A stretch of DNA of 6,335 bases from Acidobacteriota bacterium. GTDB taxonomy: Bacteria > Acidobacteriota > Terriglobia > Terriglobales > Acidobacteriaceae. The position numbers and the translations under genes were made by a program. The stretch covers positions 1 to 6,335 of the forward strand of contig JAJYAE010000261.1 of NCBI GenBank assembly GCA_021779695.1. The letters run 5' to 3'. Below, piece by piece: positions 1 through 5,727 of the stretch. The notes beneath the pieces were generated by a model, which was not told where the DNA came from, did no database searches, and saw only the letters and a list, made by a program, of their open reading frames with translations. How positions within the stretch are numbered: the first letter of the stretch is position 1; the number at the start of each line of letters is the position of its first letter.

Positions 1-88
1 CCACGTGCAGAGGACAGGCCGCGGTGCAGGCGGGCGCCTGCTCTTCAATGCATTGCGCCTCCCATCGTTTGACCTGCTCGCGATCCAT
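1..88 (-). CDS. FAD-dependent oxidoreductase with N-terminal Fe-S domain (GltD-like), partial, N-terminus only
   Basis: Only the first 29 codons lie in the window; the gene runs off the left edge. The start is the ATG at 88-86, preceded at a suitable distance by AGGAC on the minus strand. The peptide shows C13-x7-C21-x3-C25-P26 in the context CIEEQAPACTAACPLHV. This resembles the N-terminal Fe-S segment of glutamate-synthase-small-subunit-like (GltD/Fer4_20) flavoproteins, which usually move electrons between ferredoxin or Fe-S partners and NAD(P)H. The FAD and NAD(P) Rossmann folds would lie outside the window, so the identification rests on this short motif. The gene follows the aldehyde oxidoreductase on the same strand after 152 bp, so co-transcription and a role in re-oxidising that enzyme's electron carrier are plausible inferences. 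The start is well supported; the exact subfamily is not. Confidence 0.66.
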   Translation of the reverse strand, partial: MDREQVKRWEAQCIEEQAPACTAACPLHV

Positions 89-187
89 TGCGGTTTGTCC
101 TGCCCGATTGGTGTGCTCTGTACCAGTTCAGGGAAGTGCATTCATGATCCGGAGAACCGGGGTGAGAGCAGCGGAATGTGATTGGCA

Positions 188-224
188 TGTTCCGCGGCGG
201 AAGCAGCGCCTCGGCCGCGGAACA
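188..224 (-). repeat. Strong intergenic stem-loop between the aldehyde oxidoreductase and the FAD oxidoreductase
   Basis: TGTTCCGCGGC (188-198) and GCCGCGGAACA (214-224) form a perfect 11-bp inverted repeat with a 15-nt loop. It starts 16 nt past the aldehyde oxidoreductase stop codon in the direction of transcription. No T-run follows on the minus strand, so it is not a classical intrinsic terminator. It could be an mRNA 3'-end stabiliser, an attenuating element that lowers expression of the downstream gene, or a Rho-assisted terminator. Confidence 0.6.
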
Positions 225-240
225 GGAGCACGGCGCGACG

Positions 241-2985
241 CTAGACGTGCGCCAGTTGTTGTTGTCCTTGAGCGTCGAGCGCGGCCTTGACGACCCTGGG
301 CAGCGCGGGGACGCGGGTGATGCGGACCCCACAGGCGTTGTAAATCGCGTTGAGGATAGCCGCATGTGGAGCGGTGAGCGGAGCTTCGCCGACGCCTGCC
401 GCGCCAAACGGTCCCAGATCGCGCGGCGTTTCCTGGAAGAGGATTTCGATGTCATCCGGGATGTCGCTGATGTAGGGCAGACCGCAGGCCTTGAGGTTCG
501 TGTGCACCTTCAGGTCTTCGAAGTCCTCGGTCAGTGCCAGTCCGATGCCTTGCGCGAGGCCGCCGTAGATCTGGCCTTCCACGGTGGCGCGGTTGATGAT
601 GGTGCCCACGTCCACTGATGTGGTGAATTTGACGACCTTGACCTTGCCGGTCGTAAGGTCAACTTCCACTTCAGGCATGAAGACTTCGTACATGTACACG
701 GGAAAGGGCTTTCCCTGGCCGGTGACGGAGTCGCAGGCTGTGCAATCGGAGGCCACCCAGTTGCCGTCATAGTGCAGCGGAATCTTCTCCGCGACCATCT
801 CGTCGTAGGTGCGATAGGTTCCGTCCGGCTTGCGCATGGCATTGAGCAGCATTTCGCAGCCCACCTTGGTGGAGTTGCCGGTGAAGACGTTGGAGCGGCT
901 GCCGCCGGAAGGCCCACTGTTCGGCAGCACTGTGTCATTCATCGTGAGCTTGATCTGCTCGGGATGCAGGCCAAGCGGACGGAGCGTTTCGTGGGCGATG
1001 GTCAGAGCGGCGAGATCCGCGCCCTGGCCGTGATCCTGCCAGCAGTTGAGCAGGGTCACGCCGGTGGCAGTCAGTTCAACTGCGGTGGCAGAGCTGTCGG
1101 GTCCATCGAGGCCGCAGCCGTACACGCCGATCGAGAGGCCCACGCCGCGCGTCTTGCCGGGCACGCGGAAGTCCTTGGAGCGCTTTTTGGCCGCTTCGTA
1201 TTTAGGCTTGATGAGATCCATCAGGCCTTCGAGACAATACACTTCCGGCGTCTGGCCCGTCGGGGTGGTGGCCGGCGACCGATAGATGTTCTTGTAGCGG
1301 AAGTCGAAGGGATCGATTCCCATCTTTTCAGCCAGAACATCGACCAGCTGCTCCGAAGCCAGGAAGGACTGCGGTGAGCCGTAAGCGCGGAAGGCTGAGC
1401 CCCATGCGTGGTTGGTGCAGACTGTGCGGCCCTTGCCGCGGATGTTGGGAATGTCGTAACCGGCGCCAACAAACTGGGCCTGGCGCACGGTGAGCAGATC
1501 GCCGAACTCCGAGTATGGACCGTGGTCAATCCACCAGTCGGTCTCCATGGCGATGAGCTTGCCGTCTTTGTCCGCGCCCATCTTGCACTTCACATTTCCA
1601 GGCGAGCGCTTCCCGGTATAGGTGATGTTCTGATACTGGCTATAGACCAGAGACACTGGACGCTGCGTGGCGAGGCAGGCCACGCCCAGCAGGGCTTCCA
1701 TGGTGGGCGAAAACTTGTAGCCGAAGGTGCCGCCGGCGCCATTCTGGATGAGACGCAGCTTGTCCTGCTCGACGCCGATGCCGGGGCCGATCATGGCGGC
1801 ATGCAGTTGCAGGCCGATGCTCTTGGACTGGATGGTCAGGCGTCCATTGTCTTCGAGATAAGCGCAGCCGCAATCCGGCTCAAGATGCAGGTGAGGCTGA
1901 CGGCTGCAGTAGGTTTCAATCTCGGCCGTACAGGCTGCCTGCTCCATCAAGGGCGCGGTTTCCTCGCCCTTGATGACGCCTTGCTCGTAGTAGATGTTAG
2001 GCACGCCGGGATGGATCTCAATGGCGTCGGGCGCCATGGCGGCCCAACCGGACATGTAGGCCGGAAGAATCTCGAGATCGACTTTGACCCTGGCAGCGGC
2101 CTCGCGGGCATGCTCCTCGGTGTCCGCGGCGACGATGGCGATGGCATCGCCGAACTGGAAGACCTTCTCTTTGCAAAGAATCGGACGGTCCCATCCGTCC
2201 CCCTTGTTGGTGGGGAAGGTAATGAGGCCGGTGATGGCGTTCTTGCCCTTGACGTCCTTCCAGGTGATGACCTGAACGACGCCGGGCATCTTTTCGGCTT
2301 CGGTGGTGTCGATGCTCTTGATGTTGGCGTGAGAGACTTCCGCCTGCACCAGCGCGAGACGGAGGGTGTCGGGCGGCATATGCAGGGCCACGTCGGCGCC
2401 GAAATCCCAGGTGCCGGTGACCTTGGCCAAAGCGGAGGGCCGGCGATACTTCGAGCCGAGGATGCTGCCATTTTCTCCGGGCTCAAAGAGCAAATCCTCC
2501 TTCTTCTTTTCGCCGCGCACGACAGAAGCGGCGTCCATGACGGCATCCACAAGCTGCTTATAGCCCGTGCAGCGGCAGGCGTTGCGGTTGATGTCGAACC
2601 ATTTGCGGACCTCCTCGCGGGTGGGGCTGGCATTTTTCTCAAGCAGAACTTTGGCCGACATCAGGAAGCCGGGTGTGCAGACACCGCACTGAGCGCCACC
2701 GTGGGCCATCCAGGCGACTTGAAGCGGATGAAGATTGCCAGGAGTTCCGATGCCTTCGATCGTGGTGATTTTTGCGCCTTCGGGAACCTTTTGGACGGGC
2801 AGTACACAGGCGCGCTTCGCCTTGCCGTCCATGATGACGGTGCAGGTGCCACATTGACCATCGTCGCAACAGACCTTGCAGCCCGTGAGCAGGAGTTGTT
2901 CGCGGAGCACATCTGCCAGAGATTTCTGCGGATCGACGACCAGCGAGCGATCAACGCCGTTTACGTTGAGGAGGATTCGTTTCAT
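241..2985 (-). CDS. mop: Molybdenum aldehyde oxidoreductase, MOP type (xanthine oxidase family)
   Basis: The single-chain enzyme oxidises aldehydes to carboxylic acids at a molybdopterin cytosine dinucleotide site and passes electrons through two [2Fe-2S] clusters to an external carrier. Its 914 aa nearly equal the 907 aa of Desulfovibrio gigas MOP, to which it aligns closely by eye. The plant-type cluster ligands are C40, C45, C48 and C60; the second cluster uses C100, C103, C137 and C139, matching D. gigas numbering. Molybdopterin-domain motifs follow: GGTFGYKFSP (418-427, with F421), AFRAYG (R533), DHGQGAD (651-657), GPSGGSR (691-697) and GVGEAPL with the catalytic Glu at 867. There is no FAD domain, as expected for MOP and unlike xanthine dehydrogenase, and no signal peptide, so it is cytoplasmic. 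The ATG is preceded by AAGG seven bases upstream. A sigma-54 promoter at 3091-3106 drives it. Extra cysteines C36 and C39 sit beside ligand C40. The Gln-rich tail (QGQQQ) is unremarkable. Confidence 0.95.
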   Translation of the reverse strand: MKRILLNVNGVDRSLVVDPQKSLADVLREQLLLTGCKVCCDDGQCGTCTVIMDGKAKRACVLPVQKVPEGAKITTIEGIGTPGNLHPLQVAWMAHGGAQCGVCTPGFLMSAKVLLEKNASPTREEVRKWFDINRNACRCTGYKQLVDAVMDAASVVRGEKKKEDLLFEPGENGSILGSKYRRPSALAKVTGTWDFGADVALHMPPDTLRLALVQAEVSHANIKSIDTTEAEKMPGVVQVITWKDVKGKNAITGLITFPTNKGDGWDRPILCKEKVFQFGDAIAIVAADTEEHAREAAARVKVDLEILPAYMSGWAAMAPDAIEIHPGVPNIYYEQGVIKGEETAPLMEQAACTAEIETYCSRQPHLHLEPDCGCAYLEDNGRLTIQSKSIGLQLHAAMIGPGIGVEQDKLRLIQNGAGGTFGYKFSPTMEALLGVACLATQRPVSLVYSQYQNITYTGKRSPGNVKCKMGADKDGKLIAMETDWWIDHGPYSEFGDLLTVRQAQFVGAGYDIPNIRGKGRTVCTNHAWGSAFRAYGSPQSFLASEQLVDVLAEKMGIDPFDFRYKNIYRSPATTPTGQTPEVYCLEGLMDLIKPKYEAAKKRSKDFRVPGKTRGVGLSIGVYGCGLDGPDSSATAVELTATGVTLLNCWQDHGQGADLAALTIAHETLRPLGLHPEQIKLTMNDTVLPNSGPSGGSRSNVFTGNSTKVGCEMLLNAMRKPDGTYRTYDEMVAEKIPLHYDGNWVASDCTACDSVTGQGKPFPVYMYEVFMPEVEVDLTTGKVKVVKFTTSVDVGTIINRATVEGQIYGGLAQGIGLALTEDFEDLKVHTNLKACGLPYISDIPDDIEILFQETPRDLGPFGAAGVGEAPLTAPHAAILNAIYNACGVRITRVPALPRVVKAALDAQGQQQLAHV

Positions 2986-3004
2986 GATTCAACCTTGTCC
3001 TTTC

Positions 3005-3023
3005 ATCGCGATTGCTTCGCGAT
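3005..3023 (-). repeat. Small hairpin in the aldehyde oxidoreductase leader
   Basis: ATCGCGA (3005-3011) and TCGCGAT (3017-3023) form a perfect 7-bp stem with a 5-nt loop in the predicted 5' untranslated leader, about 10 nt upstream of the AAGG ribosome-binding site. It may influence translation initiation or mRNA stability. No ligand-binding riboswitch architecture is recognisable. Confidence 0.4.
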
Positions 3024-3044
3024 TTGACTCGCTGCGGGTTCAGC

Positions 3045-3072
3045 GGCGCCCCGCGCAGCGCGCAATGGCGCC
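3045..3072 (-). repeat. GC-rich stem-loop at the 5' end of the predicted mop mRNA
   Basis: GGCGCC occurs at 3045-3050 and 3067-3072. Nested inside is CGCG-CAG-CGCG (3052-3062). Together they fold into a stem of about 10 bp interrupted by a small asymmetric internal loop. It begins about 8 nt after the start site (near 3080) predicted from the sigma-54 promoter. A 5'-terminal hairpin of this kind could protect the transcript. The region is very GC-rich, so part of the symmetry may be chance. Confidence 0.35.
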
Positions 3073-3090
3073 TTGACCTGTTGGGAAAAG

Positions 3091-3106
3091 AGCAATTCCA
3101 TTGCCA
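3091..3106 (-). promoter_or_regulatory. Sigma-54 (-24/-12) promoter of the aldehyde oxidoreductase gene
   Basis: The minus strand reads TGGCAA-TGGAA-TTGCT, against the sigma-54 consensus TGGCAC-N5-TTGCW. The invariant GG and GC are separated by exactly 10 bases. The predicted transcription start is near 3080, which gives a leader of about 95 nt before the ATG at 2985. The neighbouring gene encodes a sigma-54 activator with an intact GAFTGA motif, and a palindromic enhancer candidate lies about 238 bp upstream of the start site. Both support the call. Confidence 0.82.
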
Positions 3107-3308
3107 CGCCGCGCGGGGCTCCTGGCCGAGCCGCCATAATTTCGGGTGCGCGGTGTCCTGTCTACAGAAGATTTCGTGAAGAGCTTCCAAGCGCCGTGTT
3201 TGGTTCGAGTTGGAGGGGCTGGCGCCATGGCGGGCAGTCCTATGCACCGGGGCTTTACGGTTCTACCTGGGTTTTACGCGGGCGTTGCCTTCGGGTGCAA
3301 TCGTTCGA

Positions 3309-3327
3309 GTGTTCAAGGTTGGAACAC
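3309..3327. promoter_or_regulatory. Palindromic enhancer (UAS) for the sigma-54 activator, mop side
   Basis: GTGTTC (3309-3314), a 7-base spacer and GAACAC (3322-3327) form a perfect dyad; one further A/T pair (3308/3328) extends the arms to 7 bp. The same GTGTTC-N7-GAACAC sequence recurs at 5400-5418 on the other side of the activator gene. Its centre is at about -238 relative to the predicted mop start, a normal enhancer distance for this regulator class. Binding by the Fis-type helix-turn-helix of the activator encoded at 3385-5376 is inferred from position and symmetry. Confidence 0.75.
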
Positions 3328-3333
3328 TGGTTT

Positions 3334-3352
3334 CTGCTCCGATGTGGAGCAC
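3334..3352. promoter_or_regulatory. Degenerate second enhancer candidate, mop side
   Basis: CTGCTC, a 7-base spacer and GAGCAC match 9 of the 12 arm positions of the GTGTTC-N7-GAACAC palindrome. The change is symmetrical in the core (TGCTC/GAGCA), so dyad symmetry is retained. Its centre lies 25 bp from that of the perfect copy. Sigma-54 activators often bind paired sites, so this may be a weaker second site. The same bases can also be read as an RNA hairpin (TGCTCC/GGAGCA with a 5-nt loop) about 33 nt past the activator stop codon, without a following T-run. Confidence 0.42.
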
Positions 3353-3384
3353 GTGGCACTGATTCGCACGTTGTGCTTTGCGCA

Positions 3385-5376
3385 TCAGCGCGGTTCGACC
3401 GCATCAAGACGGAACTGCTGCATTTTGCGGTACAGGGTATTGCGTGCGATGCCGAGCCGGGCGGCTGCCTGCTTGATGTTGCCGTGACAGGAGTTGAGGG
3501 CCTCGGTGATGGCTTGCTTTTCCACGTCACGAAGGCGGGCTGAATGCTGGATCTCGCGCGTCTGTGGTGGTGGTGGACTGGGAACGCCACTACGGAGGCC
3601 GATCCTGGGCAGATCAATATGCTCGGCGGCTAATGTGGATGCGCCGCGAGCGCGAATGAGAGCGCGTTCGAGAACATTCTCCATCTCCCGCACGTTTCCT
3701 GGCCAGGAGAATCCTGCCAGCTTCTCCAGCGCTTCCTGGCTGATCGCAGCCGCAGGCCGTTCGAGGCGCCGGGCAATTTTGACAATGAGGGAGCGGGCGA
3801 TGGCGGGAATGTCTTCCTTCCGCTCGCGCAGCGGAGGGATTTTGACCTCGAGCACGGCGAGACGATAGTAGAGATCCTCGCGGAAGCGCCCGGCTTCCAC
3901 ATCCTCAGACAGGTCGCAGTGAGTGGCCGCGATGACGCGGATGTCGACATTCAATTCCGTCGAGGAGCCGATGCGGGAGACGGTGCGCTCCTGGAGGACA
4001 CGCAACAGCTTGGCCTGCATGTTGAGCGACATTTCTCCAATCTCGTCCAGAAAGATGGTGCCGCCGTTCGCCATCTCGAATTTTCCGCTCTGTCCGCCGC
4101 GCTTGGCGCCGGTGAAGGCTCCTTCGGTGTAGCCGAAGAGTTCGCTCTCAATGAGGCTTTCCGGCATGGCCGCGCAGTTGATCGCAAGGAAAGGGCCGCG
4201 GCTGCGGGCGCTGGCATGGTGGATGGCGTTGGCAAAAAGCTCCTTGCCTGTACCGCTATCGCCGAGGATGAGCACGGTAGAGGAGCAGGTGGCCGCGAGG
4301 GTAGCCCATTCCTTGGCTGTCTGCAAGGCGAGGCTGTCACCTACGATGTCCTCAAAGTGGTAGCGGCGGGAGAAGAAGACCGGGGATTTGCGTGCGGCGG
4401 AGGTGCTTTGCAGCTCGCGGAAGAACGCCACGGCACCGACGACGGAGCCGCTCTCATCGCGGACCAGGGAGGCGGAGCTTTGCGCGCGGCGGCCGGATGA
4501 GTCCACCAGGATTTCCTGGTTGCGGTACTCCTTGCCGGTCCGGATGACCTGGAGGATTGGCGCTTCTCCGCGGTAGACCTGGTCCAGCCGGCTGCCGCGG
4601 GCGAAGGCGGTCTGGATGCCGAGGATCTCCGCGCCGCGAGCGTTGATTTCCGTGACGATGCCTTCGTTATCGACGGCAAGAAGACCGTCAGAGAAGCCGT
4701 GGACCAGCGCCTGCGACCAGCGAGAGGCCGCAGACAGTCGTTTCATCATTTCCTCCATCCGGATTTGATTCTCAATGGCGCGGGCGACGGCGACGACGGC
4801 TCCAAGCGTGTGGGGATGCGCGCGCTGGAAATCGCCGCTGACGTCGACGATGCCGATGAGATCGCCCTGGGGATCGAGGATGGGTGCCGCGGAGCAGGTG
4901 AGGAACTGGTTCTCCGCGCAGAAATGCTCCCATGCATGGATACGAACGGGGCTGCGCTCGACGATGGCGGTACCGATGGCGTTGGTTCCCTTGCGCCTCT
5001 CGCTCCAGTCTGCGCCGGCGCAGAGATGGACTTCGCGGGCCCGCTCCGCGATGCGCGCGTCTCCCGCAATCTCAAGCAGGTAACCGCTTTCATCGGTGAG
5101 GATGACCTGAAAGTCAGTGCCCGTCATGGAGCGCGCAAGATCCTGCAGGTAGGGGTGTGCGAGGCGAATGAAGCGCTGCTTTTCATCGCGGCGTTCCTCG
5201 AGCCGCCGCAATTCTTCGTCATAGTTGCCGGGCGCAGCGAGGGGGTTGACGCGGAGATCGCGACAGCGCTGCCAGGAGTTGGCGACTGCATCGCGGACGA
5301 GGCGATTGTCGACAATCTCCTTTTCGAGGTACTGTTCCCAGGCCTTGCGGCCATCCGAGAGGAGTTGAGCAGACAT
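3385..5376 (-). CDS. Sigma-54-dependent transcriptional activator, AcoR-like (GAF-PAS-AAA+-Fis)
   Basis: The 663-aa cytoplasmic enhancer-binding protein drives open-complex formation by sigma-54 RNA polymerase. The N-terminal region (about 1-210) has the SWQRC motif (34-38), GTNAIGTA (130-137) and LTCSAAPILDPQG (159-171), which mark the AcoR-type GAF sensor. A PAS-like domain follows (about 222-325). The AAA+ domain begins near 341 and has Walker A GDSGTGKE (372-379), the sigma-54-contacting GAFTGA loop (419-424), Walker B GGTIFLDEIGE (438-448), FREDLYYRL (498-506) and WPGNVREMEN (558-567). A proline-rich linker (599-604) leads to a Fis-type helix-turn-helix (about 633-652). There is no receiver domain, so it probably senses a small molecule rather than a phosphorelay. 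The ATG has AGGT six bases upstream. The gene lies between the two target promoters, with a copy of its putative palindrome on each side. The effector is unknown; an alcohol, aldehyde or diol-type metabolite is a guess from family and context. Confidence 0.95.
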   Translation of the reverse strand: MSAQLLSDGRKAWEQYLEKEIVDNRLVRDAVANSWQRCRDLRVNPLAAPGNYDEELRRLEERRDEKQRFIRLAHPYLQDLARSMTGTDFQVILTDESGYLLEIAGDARIAERAREVHLCAGADWSERRKGTNAIGTAIVERSPVRIHAWEHFCAENQFLTCSAAPILDPQGDLIGIVDVSGDFQRAHPHTLGAVVAVARAIENQIRMEEMMKRLSAASRWSQALVHGFSDGLLAVDNEGIVTEINARGAEILGIQTAFARGSRLDQVYRGEAPILQVIRTGKEYRNQEILVDSSGRRAQSSASLVRDESGSVVGAVAFFRELQSTSAARKSPVFFSRRYHFEDIVGDSLALQTAKEWATLAATCSSTVLILGDSGTGKELFANAIHHASARSRGPFLAINCAAMPESLIESELFGYTEGAFTGAKRGGQSGKFEMANGGTIFLDEIGEMSLNMQAKLLRVLQERTVSRIGSSTELNVDIRVIAATHCDLSEDVEAGRFREDLYYRLAVLEVKIPPLRERKEDIPAIARSLIVKIARRLERPAAAISQEALEKLAGFSWPGNVREMENVLERALIRARGASTLAAEHIDLPRIGLRSGVPSPPPPQTREIQHSARLRDVEKQAITEALNSCHGNIKQAAARLGIARNTLYRKMQQFRLDAVEPR

Positions 5377-5399
5377 AGTCAGACCTGCTTCCTCGGCCA

Positions 5400-5418
5400 G
5401 TGTTCGATTTCAGAACAC
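5400..5418. promoter_or_regulatory. Palindromic enhancer (UAS) for the sigma-54 activator, ferredoxin side
   Basis: GTGTTC (5400-5405), a 7-base spacer and GAACAC (5413-5418) form the same perfect dyad found at 3309-3327. The centre is at about -205 from the predicted ferredoxin start site. It is also only about 33 bp upstream of the activator's own start codon, so occupancy could block transcription of the activator and create negative autoregulation. A 7-base direct repeat, AACACGG (5414-5420 and 5434-5440), places a second half-site exactly 20 bp away on the same DNA face. Confidence 0.75.
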
Positions 5419-5433
5419 GGATCACAATTCTGT

Positions 5434-5440
5434 AACACGG
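5434..5440. promoter_or_regulatory. Additional enhancer half-site
   Basis: AACACGG repeats the right arm and flank of the perfect palindrome (5414-5420) at a spacing of 20 bp, about two helical turns. The opposite arm is not conserved (GATCAC at 5420-5425), so at most it is a weak or half site that could help load the activator oligomer. Confidence 0.25.
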
Positions 5441-5486
5441 GCTGATACGTTCCCGGACATATTGGGCGTCGGAAGGCGCACTCGAC

Positions 5487-5502
5487 TGTGATGAGCATCA
5501 CG
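5487..5502. promoter_or_regulatory. CRP/FNR-family-like operator
   Basis: TGTGA-TGAGCA-TCACG matches the CRP-type consensus TGTGA-N6-TCACA at 9 of 10 arm positions, with a 6-bp perfect dyad GTGATG/CATCAC around a 2-base centre. It lies in the divergent region, about 118 bp upstream of the activator start codon and about 120 bp upstream of the predicted ferredoxin transcription start. It could bring carbon-status or redox control to the activator gene or modulate the sigma-54 promoter. No binding protein is encoded in the window. Confidence 0.42.
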
Positions 5503-5587
5503 CTTGGTCGCTGGCAAAGCGCGCAATTGGCAGAAGTTCCCTGTGATCTCAATTACATGCGATTTGCGGGAAGCGCGGCCAGGAGTT

Positions 5588-5603
5588 TGGCATGGGTCTT
5601 GCA
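5588..5603 (+). promoter_or_regulatory. Sigma-54 (-24/-12) promoter of the ferredoxin-alcohol dehydrogenase arm
   Basis: TGGCAT-GGGTC-TTGCA matches TGGCAC-N5-TTGCW at all but one defined position, with exact GG-N10-GC spacing. The predicted start is near 5614, giving a leader of about 114 nt before the ferredoxin ATG at 5728. A perfect activator palindrome sits about 205 bp upstream of the start, and the activator gene is divergent and adjacent. Confidence 0.85.
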
Positions 5604-5711
5604 AAAGCAGAGCAGCGTGTGCGCAGCCGGAACCGATCGACGCTGAAGGCCGTGATTCGACGTGGCACCGAAGCGTGGATGTTCGGCTATCGGGAACGCT
5701 CCATGTTTGCC

Positions 5712-5719
5712 GGAGGGAG
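5712..5719 (+). promoter_or_regulatory. Ribosome-binding site fixing the ferredoxin start
   Basis: GGAGGGAG ends 8 bases before the ATG at 5728. An in-frame GTG at 5662 would add 22 residues (including two extra cysteines) but has no comparable Shine-Dalgarno sequence, and the extension lacks ferredoxin similarity. The ATG is therefore preferred. Confidence 0.7.
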
Positions 5720-5727
5720 TTTGCGCT

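Noticed and set aside
1408..3027. Long plus-strand open frame (539 codons) opposite the aldehyde oxidoreductase gene
   Set aside because: It is an antisense shadow of a clearly recognised gene in GC-rich DNA and has no recognisable domain. The same applies to 178-618, 772-1377, 3919-4500 and 4699-5445 on the plus strand.
3354..3367. TGGCAC followed by a GC, resembling a plus-strand sigma-54 promoter
   Set aside because: GG and GC are only 9 bases apart instead of 10, and it points into the 3' end of the activator gene on the opposite strand.
3330..3384. Possible terminator of the activator gene
   Set aside because: Short dyads occur here but none is followed by a T-run on the minus strand, and the best one coincides with the degenerate enhancer candidate.
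5407..5435. Sigma-70-like pair for the activator (TTACAG, 17 bases, TGAAAT on the minus strand)
   Set aside because: The spacing is ideal but the hexamers match the consensus poorly (2/6 and 4/6), so it is not listed as a promoter.
5546..5560. IHF-like sequence (CTCAATTACATG) between the enhancer and the ferredoxin promoter
   Set aside because: The position suits a DNA-bending site, but at least two conserved positions of WATCAANNNNTTR are wrong.
5680..5703. GTTC-N9-GAAC inverted repeat in the ferredoxin leader, resembling the activator palindrome
   Set aside because: The spacer is 9 rather than 7 bases and the outer arm bases do not match, so it does not fit the operator geometry; it lies downstream of the promoter.
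5662..5727. Upstream in-frame GTG start that would lengthen the ferredoxin by 22 residues
   Set aside because: It has no Shine-Dalgarno sequence and the added residues do not resemble ferredoxins, while GGAGGGAG sits directly before the ATG at 5728.
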